Notes: generated by a model from the letters alone, not told the origin. A DNA stretch of 64,000 nucleotides from Psychroflexus lacisalsi (GCF_020164495.1 NZ_JAIQYZ010000003.1:62001-126000), one strand, 5' to 3'. Shown: positions 11,560-22,158, numbered from the stretch's first letter. Made by a program: numbers and translations.

Positions 11560-14472
11560 ATGCGAACAATTAAACTTTTAGGTCTGTTGCTTATGCTTTT
11601 GCCTATTAGTATTTTTGCCCAATCCACCGTGAGTGGAACTGTAGTTGATGATATTGGTATGCCAGTACCAGGAGTAAACATTGCAGTAAAAAATACTACA
11701 AAAGGAACAACAACCGATTTTGACGGAAATTACTCAATCGTTTTAGAAAGTGGTGAGACCTTGGCATTTAGCTATGTAGGCTATAGAACACAGGAAGTTA
11801 CTTTCGATGGTAATACTACAACAATCGACATCTCTTTGGTTGAAGATGCTCAGTCTTTGAATGAGGTTGTGGTAGTTGGTTACGGTGACCAAACTGTAAA
11901 ATCCATATCTGGCTCTGTGGCATCGGTTACTGAGAAAGACTTCAATAAGGGGAATATTGTAACTTCAGAAAGTCTTATTCAAGGGCGAGTCCCTGGATTA
12001 TCTGTTACTAAAGGTGGTGGTCCTGGTTCTGGGTCTGAAATCCGTATTCGTGGTGGATCTTCTTTATTTGCAAATAATAGCCCTTTAATTGTACTAGATG
12101 GTCTTCCTCTAGATAATAACCAAGCAGATGGAACCCGTTCAGTTTTATCAAGTATTAACCCAAACGATATTGAATCCTTTTCAGTATTAAAAGATGCTTC
12201 AGCCGCTGCAATTTATGGTATACGAGGTTCTAATGGTGTTATCATTATTAATACCAAAAAGGGAAGAGGAAAATTAAGCGTCAATTTGGATGTCCAGCAG
12301 AATGTAACAACTATAGATAACACCATAGATGTTCTAAATGCAGGTCAATTTCGAAATTTAGTCCGAGAAAATTTTCCAGATCGTCTGGCTGAGCTTGGAA
12401 ATGCAAACACCAATTGGCAAGATGAGATCTACAGAAATGCAAAATCTTCTGACATTAACTTAAGCGCTCGTGGTGCTTTGTTTGGAGAAATCCCAGCAAG
12501 ATTATCGCTTAACCGTTCAGATCAGCAAGGATTGAGGAGAACATCAAAATTTGATAGAACTACTGCCTCTCTATCCTTAAATCCCAGATTGTTTGAAGAT
12601 CATTTAAAAATTGGACTGAACGCTAATTACAGTAATGAAGATAACCGTTTTGCTGATGGTGTAGAAGGAAGTGCTATAGCTTTTGACCCTACTCAACCAG
12701 TGAGAAGTCATGGATCACCTTATGGAGGATTTTTTGAGTTTCAGGACAATGATAGCTCTGCTGCTTCCAATGTTCCAAGAAATCCTGTTGCTCAACTTTT
12801 ACAAACGAATAATGTAAGTAACGCAGATCGTTTTTTTGGTAACTTGAATTTAGATTATAAATTTCATTTTTTACCAGAATTAAGGTTAGTGACCAATTTA
12901 GGCTACGACCGTACGGAAAGTGGAGGTTCATTTTCTAGACCAAAAGAAAGTGCACTTGGTGTAAACGCAGAACAAGGAGAATTTATAGGAAATGAATCCA
13001 GATATTCCAATAAAAGAACAAATACTTCTGCTGATGCCTACTTAGTATACGAAAATAAGCTTGGAGATTTTGGTATAAAAGCCACTGCAGGTTATTCTTA
13101 CCAGAAGTTTGAAAACGAACAATTTACGACCAATGAATTATTGGATCCAAACGCTCAAGAGCCTAGGACAACAATTGCTGATGACGTCGTCTTAATTGGA
13201 TATTTTGGAAGGATTAACTTAGATTATAAAGAAAAATATTTTATCAATGGTTCTCTTCGTAGAGATGGAGTTTCAAAATTTGCTCCAGAAAATCGATTTG
13301 AATATTTCCCTTCTGTTTCTGGTGCATGGCAAATCAGTGAAGAAGATTTCTTAAAAGACAGTTCTGTCATAAGTAATTTGAAAGTAAGAGCTGGATGGGG
13401 TAAGCTTGGTCAACAGGATGTTCCATCGACATCGGATTATTTAAGACGTTATCAAACTGGTCTTTCCAATCAGCAGTACAGATTTGGAAGTCCAATCACA
13501 CCATTCCAACCTCTTTACACCAATCCAAACATAAGCTGGGAAATTTTAACTGAAATAAACTTAGGAGTTGATTTCGCCTTTTTTAACGATAGATTTTCGG
13601 GTTCTGTAGATGTGTTTCAAAGAACTGCGGACGACTTACTATCCCCTGCTCCAGTTGCCGACGGTGCGAATTTTTCAAACCAAGGTTTCCAAAATATAGG
13701 TCAATTTGACACAAAAGGTATTGAAGTCAATTTAGATTATAATATTCTAAGACAAGATGACCTCAATTGGAATGTCAACTACAACTTTACAGCGATAGAT
13801 CGTGAAATTACACGTTTAGCTTTTGGTCAGGATATTTTAGCTGGAGGAATTGCCGGTGGAACTGGTAATAATATTCAGGTATTGAGAGAAGGCACATGGC
13901 CTAACTCATTTTTTACTTACGCGCAGCTCTACGACCAAGCAGGACAACCTATAGAGGGTGCCTACGCAGATATAAATGGTGATGGAATTGTTAACGAAGA
14001 AGATCGGTACATTTCTGGAAACGGACAAGCTGATGTATTGATGGGTTTTCAGTCCAACTTGACCTACAAAAACTTTGATTTCAATTTTAATTTGAGAGCA
14101 AGTTTTGGAAATGAAATTTACAATAATGTGAACTCCTCCAGAGCTCAACTTGGTAATTTAGATTTGGTATCGCCAAATAACTTACCTACACAGGTGCTTG
14201 AAACAGGTTTTGCTAGAACTCCAGACGTTATTCTATCAGATTTTTATCTCGAAGACGCTTCATTCCTAAGAATGGATAATATTACATTGGGATATACTTT
14301 AAGAGACTTTGACAGAAGTTCTACAAGCCTACGCTTCTGGATGGGACTTCAAAATGCATTTGTCATTACCAACTATTCTGGCGTTGACCCTGAACTTGGT
14401 ATTGGTGGAATTGATAACACAATATATCCACGTGGAAGAACTTTTTTACTTGGCGTTAATTACAATTTTTAA
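11560..14472 (+). CDS. susC: SusC-family TonB-dependent outer-membrane transporter
   Basis: 970 aa. Signal peptide 1-21 (ends IFAQ), carboxypeptidase-D-like beta domain about 23-95, the SusC signature LNEVVVVGYG at 100-109, plug domain about 110-235 with IRIRGGSS and LIVLDGLPL, then a 22-strand barrel ending in an aromatic-rich C-terminus (LLGVNYNF). It imports maltooligosaccharides across the outer membrane, powered by TonB-ExbBD, with the SusD lipoprotein as lid. susD follows after 11 bp. The single-unit length (about 970 aa) and sequence style fit the alpha-glucan SusC group. Substrate is assigned from the neighbouring amylases, GH97 and GH65. Confidence 0.95.
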   Translation: MRTIKLLGLLLMLLPISIFAQSTVSGTVVDDIGMPVPGVNIAVKNTTKGTTTDFDGNYSIVLESGETLAFSYVGYRTQEVTFDGNTTTIDISLVEDAQSLNEVVVVGYGDQTVKSISGSVASVTEKDFNKGNIVTSESLIQGRVPGLSVTKGGGPGSGSEIRIRGGSSLFANNSPLIVLDGLPLDNNQADGTRSVLSSINPNDIESFSVLKDASAAAIYGIRGSNGVIIINTKKGRGKLSVNLDVQQNVTTIDNTIDVLNAGQFRNLVRENFPDRLAELGNANTNWQDEIYRNAKSSDINLSARGALFGEIPARLSLNRSDQQGLRRTSKFDRTTASLSLNPRLFEDHLKIGLNANYSNEDNRFADGVEGSAIAFDPTQPVRSHGSPYGGFFEFQDNDSSAASNVPRNPVAQLLQTNNVSNADRFFGNLNLDYKFHFLPELRLVTNLGYDRTESGGSFSRPKESALGVNAEQGEFIGNESRYSNKRTNTSADAYLVYENKLGDFGIKATAGYSYQKFENEQFTTNELLDPNAQEPRTTIADDVVLIGYFGRINLDYKEKYFINGSLRRDGVSKFAPENRFEYFPSVSGAWQISEEDFLKDSSVISNLKVRAGWGKLGQQDVPSTSDYLRRYQTGLSNQQYRFGSPITPFQPLYTNPNISWEILTEINLGVDFAFFNDRFSGSVDVFQRTADDLLSPAPVADGANFSNQGFQNIGQFDTKGIEVNLDYNILRQDDLNWNVNYNFTAIDREITRLAFGQDILAGGIAGGTGNNIQVLREGTWPNSFFTYAQLYDQAGQPIEGAYADINGDGIVNEEDRYISGNGQADVLMGFQSNLTYKNFDFNFNLRASFGNEIYNNVNSSRAQLGNLDLVSPNNLPTQVLETGFARTPDVILSDFYLEDASFLRMDNITLGYTLRDFDRSSTSLRFWMGLQNAFVITNYSGVDPELGIGGIDNTIYPRGRTFLLGVNYNF

Positions 14473-14483
14473 ATCAATACACT

Positions 14484-16076
14484 ATGAAAATTAAACACTA
14501 TATATTACTCACATTCATTGGTTCATTGATGTTTACATCATGTGAATCTGATCTTGATGTTGAGTTACGAGATCCAAACATTACTTTGGCAGATGAAATT
14601 TTCACTTCTGAAGAAGCTTATAGACAAGCTCTATCTGGAGTTTACGCCAATCTTTCTTTGACCTCACTTACAGGACCTGGTGATTCTAACATTGCCGGAT
14701 TGGACCCTGGAACTGGTCAATACATGAGAGGTTTATTCAATTTACAAAACTTATCTACAGACGAAACCATTTTCACATTTGAAAATGATCCCGGTATCAG
14801 AGGTGTACAGAGAAATTCTGTGTCTTCAGAAAATGTTTTACTAAGAGGCGTTTTTTCTAGAGCTATGTTTTCTGTAGCTCTATCCAATGAGTTTTTAAGA
14901 CAATCTACAGATCAGTTGCTTCAATCGAGAGGAATACCTACTGGAGAGTTTGCAAAATTTAGAGCCGAAGCTAAAGTTTTAAAAGCTTTATCTTATTACC
15001 ACTTAATGGATTTATTTGGTAAAGCTCCATATTATGATGAAACCATGGAAGTTGGCTTCACTCAAGGTGAAGAACTCTCGAGAACAGAGTTATTTGATTT
15101 AGTTGAAGGTTTGCTTTTGGAAGCCAGAGAAAACCTTCCTGTGGGAAACACTTCAGATTATGGTAGAATTGACCAAGGGGTTGCAGATATGATTTTAGCA
15201 AAAATCTATTTGAATTCTGAAGTTTATACTGGAGCTCCTAGATATACAGAAGCACTAAATAAATGCGAGGATATCATCAACGCTGGCTATAGCTTGGTAA
15301 GTGATTATCAATTTAATTTCTTGGCAGATAACAATACCAACGGTGCTCAAAATGAGATTATTTTTCCAATTGCAAATGATGGTCAAACGACTCAAAACTT
15401 TGGAGGAACAACCATTATCATTCAAGGTCAGGTTGGTGCTCAGGAACAAAACGGCGAAAGCCTTGGAGTAAATCCAGGTGGATTCGGAGGGTTGTTTAGG
15501 CTAAGACCGCAATTTGCGCAAAAATTTACCCAAAACTCCTTATTTGTAAATGATGGAAGAAATTTAATTATTTCAGAAAATAGACCTATTGAACTTGAAG
15601 TCACAGATCCAAATACTGGTTTTATTACTACCAAATATTCTAACAGAACGTCTTCAGGAGGCTTTGGAGCAGACAGGACGTTTACGGATACCGACTTTCC
15701 AATGTTTAGATTGGCAGATGTTTATTTAATGTACGCAGAAGCTCACCTTAGAGGTGGTGGTGGAGATGCAGGTACAGCTCTAAACTACGTTAATGCTCTA
15801 AGAGAAAGAGCTTTTGGAGATAATTCTGGAAATATTAACTCTGCACAACTTTCTCTAGATTTTTTAATCGATGAGAGAGCTCGAGAATTATATTGGGAAA
15901 ATCACAGAAGGCAAGACCTAATTCGCTTTGGATTGTTCACAGGAAACCAATACATATGGGCTTTCAAAGGAGGCCCAGAAACTGGAACCTCAATAGACGG
16001 TTTTAGAGCGCTTTATCCAATACCGGCAGCGAGTTTAGCTACCAATCAAAATTTAACACAAAACCCAGGTTATTAA
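14484..16076 (+). CDS. susD: SusD/RagB-family glycan-binding lipoprotein
   Basis: 530 aa. Lipoprotein signal with acylated Cys20 (MFTSC) followed by acidic residues (ESDLDVE), consistent with surface display. It has the TPR-rich SusD fold, with the conserved AEAKVLKALSYYHLMDLFG helix pair and the C-terminal region with FPMFRLADVYLMYAEA and RARELYWENHRRQDLIRFG. It binds maltooligosaccharides and closes over SusC during import. It sits 11 bp after susC and 17 bp before the SusE-like gene, giving a susCDE transcription unit. Confidence 0.95.
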   Translation: MKIKHYILLTFIGSLMFTSCESDLDVELRDPNITLADEIFTSEEAYRQALSGVYANLSLTSLTGPGDSNIAGLDPGTGQYMRGLFNLQNLSTDETIFTFENDPGIRGVQRNSVSSENVLLRGVFSRAMFSVALSNEFLRQSTDQLLQSRGIPTGEFAKFRAEAKVLKALSYYHLMDLFGKAPYYDETMEVGFTQGEELSRTELFDLVEGLLLEARENLPVGNTSDYGRIDQGVADMILAKIYLNSEVYTGAPRYTEALNKCEDIINAGYSLVSDYQFNFLADNNTNGAQNEIIFPIANDGQTTQNFGGTTIIIQGQVGAQEQNGESLGVNPGGFGGLFRLRPQFAQKFTQNSLFVNDGRNLIISENRPIELEVTDPNTGFITTKYSNRTSSGGFGADRTFTDTDFPMFRLADVYLMYAEAHLRGGGGDAGTALNYVNALRERAFGDNSGNINSAQLSLDFLIDERARELYWENHRRQDLIRFGLFTGNQYIWAFKGGPETGTSIDGFRALYPIPAASLATNQNLTQNPGY

Positions 16077-16093
16077 TATTAAATACTATACTT

Positions 16094-17251
16094 ATGAACA
16101 AGAACATTTTAAAACTAACAATGGTGTTTTTTGCAATTTTCGCATTCAATGCTTGTAGTGATGATGATGAAATCACCTTTACAGCGCAAACACCTCCAGA
16201 TCAAATTTCGTTTACCAACGAGTTTTTGAGTGAATATCTATTAAGCAGTCAGACTGCGAGCAATAACGCAGAACGTTTCACATGGGAAGCTCCCGATTTT
16301 GGAGTACCTACACCAATTACCTACCAACTAGAAGGTTCTACAGATTTTGAATTTACAGAGCCAGTAAATTTAGTTGAAACTTCAAATCAACAAGCCTCTG
16401 TTTCTGTTGGTCAACTTTTAAATCTTGCTGAATCAGCTGGACTAGATAACGATCCAGAAACAGATAACCCTGACTCAGGTGATTTATTCTTCAGAGTAAG
16501 AGCGCTTATCGGTACAGAAAACGCTGAAAATTCTCCTGAAACAATTTCAGAAATTACAACACTTACGGTGTCTATTCTAGCTGCTGGAGGTGAAGAGCCT
16601 TTACCTGTGCTTCCTAATTTATATTTGGTAGGAAATGCAACAGCCGCAAACTGGGATAATAACAACAATAATTTCCCAATGGTGAGAAATCCAGAAAATG
16701 AAAACGTTTTCACATATACAGGAAAGTTTTTAGGTGGGGATACCAACGAATTTAAGCTTCTTGAAAATAGAGGTTCTTGGCAACCACAATGGGGATTGCA
16801 AGATGGAAATCTTGATTCTAGCGAAGACCTAGGAAATGACCCAGGTTCTTTTGTAATCTCTGAGGGAGAAGGTTATTATACTTTAGAAGTTGATACTGAA
16901 AACAAAACATCAACCTTAGTTAGTTTTGAAGAAGCTGGTTCTGAAACCTACACTACAATTGGTATCATTGGATTTGGAACTACAGGTAATGATGATGGAT
17001 GGAGTCAGGATATTGATATGACTCAATCTAGCTTTGACCCACACATCTGGTACATTTCAGAAATTGAACTTTTTGATGGAGAAGTAAAATTCAGAGCAGA
17101 AAATGATTGGGGAACAAACTGGGGTTCAGGTACTGAATTCTCAGGGTCTGCTAGTATTGATGGTCCAAATATTCCAACTAGAGCAGCAACCTATGAAGTG
17201 TGGTTTAATGACTTGACTGGTAACTATAATCTTATCCCTATACAAGATTAA
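16094..17251 (+). CDS. susE: SusE-like surface starch-binding lipoprotein
   Basis: 385 aa. Lipoprotein signal with Cys21 followed by SDDDE, an acidic tract typical of Bacteroidota surface-exposed lipoproteins. Residues about 30-165 form the SusE N-terminal Ig-like domain. Two tandem carbohydrate-binding repeats follow: about 175-280 (LYLVGNATAANWDNN...) and about 285-385 (TIGIIGFGTTGNDDGW...), both with aromatic-rich loops suited to binding starch. It increases local alpha-glucan concentration at the SusCD complex. It is the third gene of the susCDE unit and is followed by a strong terminator-like hairpin 13 bp downstream. Confidence 0.9.
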   Translation: MNKNILKLTMVFFAIFAFNACSDDDEITFTAQTPPDQISFTNEFLSEYLLSSQTASNNAERFTWEAPDFGVPTPITYQLEGSTDFEFTEPVNLVETSNQQASVSVGQLLNLAESAGLDNDPETDNPDSGDLFFRVRALIGTENAENSPETISEITTLTVSILAAGGEEPLPVLPNLYLVGNATAANWDNNNNNFPMVRNPENENVFTYTGKFLGGDTNEFKLLENRGSWQPQWGLQDGNLDSSEDLGNDPGSFVISEGEGYYTLEVDTENKTSTLVSFEEAGSETYTTIGIIGFGTTGNDDGWSQDIDMTQSSFDPHIWYISEIELFDGEVKFRAENDWGTNWGSGTEFSGSASIDGPNIPTRAATYEVWFNDLTGNYNLIPIQD

Positions 17252-17263
17252 TATATCAATTTT

Positions 17264-17295
17264 AAAGGCTATCTCAAAAGGATAGCCTTTTTTTA
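17264..17295 (+). terminator. Rho-independent terminator after susE
   Basis: A perfect 10-bp stem (AAAGGCTATC / GATAGCCTTT) with a 7-nt loop is followed by a T tract. It lies between susE and the pullulanase gene, whose start is only 13 bp further on, so it may attenuate rather than fully stop transcription into the amylase gene. Confidence 0.8.
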
Positions 17296-17307
17296 TATCC
17301 AAGAACT

Positions 17308-20097
17308 ATGAAACAATTACTACTCATAGCAGCTTTTCTATTGACAATAGTTTCAGTTGCTCAACAACAAAATGGAGTATTTACCGTCTCCCCTTCTACT
17401 TTTGATCAAGACGAAGAAATCACCATCACCGTATCTGGTATAGACACTAGTTTATGGGGTGTTAATGATGTGTATTTCTGGGCCTGGTATCAAAATTCAT
17501 CTGACCAGGAAACGGATTCACCAACCAATGGTGAATGGACCAATTCTAACGAAGCTCAAAAGATGACCAACAATGGTGATGGTAGCTTTTCTTTTACCTT
17601 TACCCCTACTCAATTATACAATTCAACTGATATTGTTGAAATAGGAATGCTGGCCAAAGCAAAAGATGGAACTGGTGATAAGAAAACTCAGGACAATCGT
17701 TTTCCTGTAGGTAGTTTTCAAGTCATTTTAGACAGCCCCGTAGAAACCACAACGATTTTAAATTCTGGAGATCAATTCTCTATGCAAGCTACTGCTAGTT
17801 TAGACGCGAATTTTGTATTAACTCAAAACGGCAACGTGATTGATACCCAAAACGGAATTACTTCCTACATAAATGACTTAAGCATTACACAGGATTCAAA
17901 TTTCGTTTTGACTGCTACAGACCCTGTTTCTCAGGAAGCATTTGAATTCAACTTTAATGCTGTTTTAACCCCTGATGTTACTATTGCTCCAGTTCCAACT
18001 GGTGCTGAAAATGGAATCAATTACGATAGTAGTAATCCCAATGAGATTACTCTCGTCTTATTTGCTCCTGAAAAAGATTTCGTCCACCTCATTGGTAATT
18101 TTAATACTAACGACTGGACCATAGATAATACCTATCTAATGAATTTTGATGATACAACAAATCAACATTGGATTACTCTTAATAATTTTGATGTACCAAA
18201 TGATGATTTCTTGTTTCAATATAGTATTGAAGCTAATCTAGTTGTAGCAGACCCCTATTCTGAATTAGTCCTAGATCCTTTTAATGATCAATTCATAGAA
18301 GAATCCACATTTGCTAACATTCCAAATTATCCTCAGGATCAGACAACGGAATTGGTCTCTTGGGTTAAAACGAATCAAGCTGGTTACGACTGGCAAGTCG
18401 ATGATTTTGAAAAACCAGCACAAGAAGATTTGGTGATTTATGAGATGCTCATTAGAGATTTTGATGTAGAACACAGTTTCCAGTCTGTTATCAATAGATT
18501 GGATTATCTTGAGGAATTAGGCATCAACGCTATCGAATTGATGCCCGTCAATGAATTTGATGGTAACATCAACTGGGGCTACAGTCCTGCTCTTCATATG
18601 GCTCTGGATAAGTATTACGGCTCTCCAGAAGATTTTAAAGATTTTGTTGATGCCTGTCACCAAAGAGGAATAGCCGTAATTCTAGATGTCGTGTTCAACC
18701 ATGCTACAGGACAACATCCTTACTACAGGATGTATAATGATTGTGGGGGTTGTTATGGAGGTCAAGCGACTGCCAATAATCCGATTTTTAATCAAAACGA
18801 TCCAAATACTGAGTTTCAGTTTTTTAATGATATTAATCACGAATCATTAGCGACACAGGACTACATGGATTATATCAACAAATTTTGGATAGAAGAATAT
18901 AAAATTGATGGATATCGGTTCGACTTCACCAAAGGCTTTACCAATACTATTGGTGATGGTGGTGGTTTTGATCAATCCAGAATTGATCTTTTAGAGAGAA
19001 TGTATGACGATATCCGCAGTTATGATCAAGAGGCTTATGTCATTTTAGAACATTTTGCTCCAAATTCTGAAGAAACAAATTTAATAAACCACAGAGCTAC
19101 AGGAAATGCAAACGAACCTGGTATGATGATTTGGGGAAATGTCAATTTCAACTACAACCAAGCAACTATGGGTTATGATGATTCCAACTTCAACCGAGTA
19201 TCCGCTCAGTCCAGAGACTGGTCTACACCATCCTTAGTAGGTTATATGGAAAGTCACGATGAAGAAAGACTGATGTTTAAAAACCTAGAATTTGGTAATG
19301 GTAGCGGTGCTTACGATGTAACAGAATTAGAAACTGCATTAGATCGATTGGAATTGGCAGGCGCTTTTTATTTTACGATTCCAGGTCCAAAAATGATCTG
19401 GCAATTTGGTGAATTGGGCTATGAGTTCAGTATTAATTACTGTGAAGATGGAACGATAGATAATGATTGCAGAACAGGTCCTAAGCCTATTCGATGGGAT
19501 TACCTCAATGAATCCAATCGAACTGATGTTTATAATTTCTGGTCAAAGTTGATCGCTTTAAAGCTAAACGAACCCATTTTTACTACTGAAAATTACACCT
19601 TAGAAGTAGCCGATGATTTTGAAAAGAAAATCTATCTGGTAGATGATAATGCAACGGGAAATGAACCAAAATACGTGATCGTTGTAGGTAACTTTGGTGT
19701 CACATCTTTAACGACCCAACCTTTCTTCCAGGAAACTGGAACTTGGTATGATGTGGTCACCGAAACTACAATAGACGTGACAGATACAGCCATGAATGTT
19801 ACTTTGGCCCCAGGTGAATTCAAAGTCTATTTTGATAATGAACCCACTTTAAGCACCAGCGAAGTATCAGCACTCGATTACAAAGTCTATCCCAACCCAG
19901 CAAAATCTTACTTTTCTATTTCCAATAAAGTGGACACTGTTCAAGTATTTGATCTGAATGGAAGATTAATCAAAGAATATACGGGAAGATTTGAGGCTAA
20001 CCATCGCTTTAATTCAGAAAACCTCGACACTGGTTTATATCTGGTGAGGTACACCAGTCAGCAACAAACTCAAACTCAAAAATTACTCATCCATTAG
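17308..20097 (+). CDS. T9SS-secreted multidomain GH13 alpha-amylase/pullulanase-type enzyme
   Basis: 929 aa. Signal peptide about 1-19 (IVSVAQ). Residues about 23-140 form a beta domain resembling SusE-type starch-binding modules, about 145-220 a further beta segment, and about 225-340 an E-set/CBM48-like domain (LVLFAPEKDFVHLIGNF). The GH13 barrel carries DVVFNH (460-465), DGYRFD with nucleophile Asp539, acid/base Glu581 in VILEH, and ESHDEE (648-653). The last about 70 residues are a type-A T9SS sorting domain (YKVYPNPAKSYFSI ... GLYLVRY), so the enzyme is exported by the type IX system and released or attached at the cell surface. Debranching versus alpha-1,4 specificity cannot be settled. 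It follows the susCDE terminator and is followed by its own. Confidence 0.88.
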   Translation: MKQLLLIAAFLLTIVSVAQQQNGVFTVSPSTFDQDEEITITVSGIDTSLWGVNDVYFWAWYQNSSDQETDSPTNGEWTNSNEAQKMTNNGDGSFSFTFTPTQLYNSTDIVEIGMLAKAKDGTGDKKTQDNRFPVGSFQVILDSPVETTTILNSGDQFSMQATASLDANFVLTQNGNVIDTQNGITSYINDLSITQDSNFVLTATDPVSQEAFEFNFNAVLTPDVTIAPVPTGAENGINYDSSNPNEITLVLFAPEKDFVHLIGNFNTNDWTIDNTYLMNFDDTTNQHWITLNNFDVPNDDFLFQYSIEANLVVADPYSELVLDPFNDQFIEESTFANIPNYPQDQTTELVSWVKTNQAGYDWQVDDFEKPAQEDLVIYEMLIRDFDVEHSFQSVINRLDYLEELGINAIELMPVNEFDGNINWGYSPALHMALDKYYGSPEDFKDFVDACHQRGIAVILDVVFNHATGQHPYYRMYNDCGGCYGGQATANNPIFNQNDPNTEFQFFNDINHESLATQDYMDYINKFWIEEYKIDGYRFDFTKGFTNTIGDGGGFDQSRIDLLERMYDDIRSYDQEAYVILEHFAPNSEETNLINHRATGNANEPGMMIWGNVNFNYNQATMGYDDSNFNRVSAQSRDWSTPSLVGYMESHDEERLMFKNLEFGNGSGAYDVTELETALDRLELAGAFYFTIPGPKMIWQFGELGYEFSINYCEDGTIDNDCRTGPKPIRWDYLNESNRTDVYNFWSKLIALKLNEPIFTTENYTLEVADDFEKKIYLVDDNATGNEPKYVIVVGNFGVTSLTTQPFFQETGTWYDVVTETTIDVTDTAMNVTLAPGEFKVYFDNEPTLSTSEVSALDYKVYPNPAKSYFSISNKVDTVQVFDLNGRLIKEYTGRFEANHRFNSENLDTGLYLVRYTSQQQTQTQKLLIH

Positions 20098-20120
20098 TTT
20101 CATTTGTTTTAGTTGACCAA

Positions 20121-20156
20121 AAAGACCTTGAGTGAAAACTCGAGGTCTTTTATTTT
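20121..20156 (+). terminator. Terminator after the secreted GH13 gene
   Basis: A 13-bp stem (AAAGACCTTGAGT / ACTCGAGGTCTTT, one G-U pair) capped by a GAAA tetraloop is followed by TATTTT. It starts 24 bp after the stop codon at 20097. Nothing recognisable lies between it and the minus-strand terminator at 20272. Confidence 0.85.
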
Positions 20157-20271
20157 AAATAGATGGTCAGTAGAGTATCCTCTTTAATTTCAGTTCAGAA
20201 GATAGACCTACTTATTCCCTTGAAATTGTAATAGCAGTATTTCAACTTAATATTTAATTATACTTGACCTC

Positions 20272-20300
20272 AAAAAAAACCCCGAGCCTAAGCTCAGGGT
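20272..20300 (-). terminator. Terminator of the CocE/S15-type hydrolase gene
   Basis: On the minus strand a 9-bp stem ACCCTGAGC / GCTCGGGGT (one U-G pair) with a 4-nt loop is followed by eight T. It lies 26 bp beyond the stop codon at 20326. Confidence 0.85.
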
Positions 20301-20325
20301 TGTCTTATTGTGCAGTTGAAATAAA

Positions 20326-22158
20326 TTAGTTCACCACTGGAAGTACGATTTTAGAATCACCGTATATGGTATGTGTATGTGTTTCGAAATCTTCTGCTTT
20401 AGCTTCGAAAATATTATCTACATACTTCTGAGGGTTCCTATCGATGTATGGAAACATAGTACTTTGCACCTGGATCTGTAACTTATGTCCTTTTTTAAAC
20501 GTGTGATTCACATCTTGTAAAGCAAACTCAACACTTGTTTTTTGATTGGGTACAAAAGGTTTTGGTTCAGAAAAGCTTTCTCTATAGCGCCCTCTAAAGA
20601 CCTCACTTCTTACCATCATATGGTAATTACTCATTTTAAGATGATCTTGCATTTCTTCAGAATCTTTAGCATCTGCAGGATAAACATCTATAATTTTTAC
20701 AATCCAGTCTGATGCTGTACCGGTGGTAGCCACTTCCAAATCGGCTAAGACCTCCCCAGATAATTTCATATCTTCTACCAGGGCTTCGGTTTCATAAACC
20801 ATTACATCCGGACGTCGAGCAGCAAATCGCTGATCATCGGTCATAAATTTTCTCGGTGTAAACGTCACTTTAATGTCCTCTGTGAAAGGAACTGGCTTAG
20901 TGATGTCACTAACGAATTTATTTTCAAAATCAGAATCCGCTTCCATACTCAGGCTTTGGTTCTCACCCAGGAAAAAGTTGGTCGCCGTCGCATTTTCTGG
21001 TGGCCACATGTCGTACTCATCCCATTTCATCGCTCCGGTATCATAAACGGTCGCTTCGGCAGCTTCAAATTCTCCTTCTCCTTTTAAGAAATGATTAAAA
21101 AATTTAGTCTCGTAATTTACTTGAAAATTTTCAGACAAGTTATCACCAAAGTACACATTACCCACCGCCTGTCTTTCTTTCAATCTGGCCCAGTCGCCGT
21201 GACTCCAAGGCCCAAATACCATAGCATTAAAGTTATCACTATTATTTTCCAGACTTTTATAAATTTCAAACGGACCGTAAAGATCTTCCGCATCAAACAA
21301 TCCACCTACAGTTAAAACAGCTGGCTTTACATCTTTCATGTGCTGGACTAAGCCGCGTTCCTGCCAAAATTCATCGTAATCAGGATGATCTTTTAGCTGT
21401 TGCCAAAACACATTGTCTTCGCCGTAATATTGATCTAAATTCGACAACGGCCCTATATCTAGAAAGAATTGATAAGCATCCTTAGTGCCAACGTCTGGAA
21501 TCTGATACCAGGAGTCTGTCGTAGGTCCTTCCTTATCGTAGCCAAACACGGCGGTCGCTACCCAGTAACTTAATAAGTAAGCTCCGTTGTGATGGAAATC
21601 GTCAAAATAAAAGTCACCGATAGGCGCCTGAGGAGAGGCTGCTTTTAAGGCTGGATGGTCAGACAGCACCGACATGGCCGCATAGTGTCCAGGATAAGAA
21701 ATACCCCAAGTACCTACGTTTCCATTATTGTTTTCAACATTTTTGATAAGCCAATCTATCGTGTCGTAAGTATCAGAAGCTTCATCGGTTTGCTTGCGTT
21801 TTTTCTTAGGAATATACCCACGCATATTATCGTAAGTGCCTTCACTCATCCAGCGACCTCGTACATCTTGATAAACGATAATATTACCTTGCTCCATCAT
21901 AAATTTATTAGGACCTATTTGTCGTCTATATTGGTCTTCACCATAAGGTCTAGAGCTGTAAGGCGTTCGCTGCATAAGAATAGGATAGTCCTTGGAGGTA
22001 TCTTTAGGTGTATAGATAGTCGTGTGCAGCTTCACACCATCACGCATTTCGATATTGACTTCCTGCTTGTTGTAATTGGCTTTTACATCATATTGAGCCA
22101 TCACATTAGTGAGAGTGAATAGCAGAAATACAATGAAACCTAACTTTAAATGTCTCAT
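20326..22158 (-). CDS. CocE/NonD family hydrolase (S15-like serine acyl-peptidase/esterase), exported
   Basis: 610 aa with a signal peptide ending near residue 22 (TNVMAQ). Alpha/beta-hydrolase domain with the nucleophile elbow WGISYPG (Ser154), the acid in GGLFDAED and the histidine in GPWSHGDW; the triad is complete. The C-terminal third is the jelly-roll PepX_C domain ending in HTHTIYGDSKIVLPV. Such proteins hydrolyse X-Pro dipeptides, acylated peptides or esters; the true substrate cannot be told. Transcribed alone, with its own terminator at 20272-20300. It does not obviously belong to the starch locus. Confidence 0.85.
   Translation of the reverse strand: MRHLKLGFIVFLLFTLTNVMAQYDVKANYNKQEVNIEMRDGVKLHTTIYTPKDTSKDYPILMQRTPYSSRPYGEDQYRRQIGPNKFMMEQGNIIVYQDVRGRWMSEGTYDNMRGYIPKKKRKQTDEASDTYDTIDWLIKNVENNNGNVGTWGISYPGHYAAMSVLSDHPALKAASPQAPIGDFYFDDFHHNGAYLLSYWVATAVFGYDKEGPTTDSWYQIPDVGTKDAYQFFLDIGPLSNLDQYYGEDNVFWQQLKDHPDYDEFWQERGLVQHMKDVKPAVLTVGGLFDAEDLYGPFEIYKSLENNSDNFNAMVFGPWSHGDWARLKERQAVGNVYFGDNLSENFQVNYETKFFNHFLKGEGEFEAAEATVYDTGAMKWDEYDMWPPENATATNFFLGENQSLSMEADSDFENKFVSDITKPVPFTEDIKVTFTPRKFMTDDQRFAARRPDVMVYETEALVEDMKLSGEVLADLEVATTGTASDWIVKIIDVYPADAKDSEEMQDHLKMSNYHMMVRSEVFRGRYRESFSEPKPFVPNQKTSVEFALQDVNHTFKKGHKLQIQVQSTMFPYIDRNPQKYVDNIFEAKAEDFETHTHTIYGDSKIVLPVVN

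Noticed and set aside
20157-20271. Gap between two terminators checked for a small RNA or gene
   Set aside because: No open frame with a start, no promoter box and no stable fold other than the flanking terminators was seen.
21655-22122. 155-codon plus-strand frame opposite the S15-like hydrolase gene
   Set aside because: It is antisense to a well-supported gene with a complete catalytic triad, has low-complexity composition, and shows no motif or start signal.
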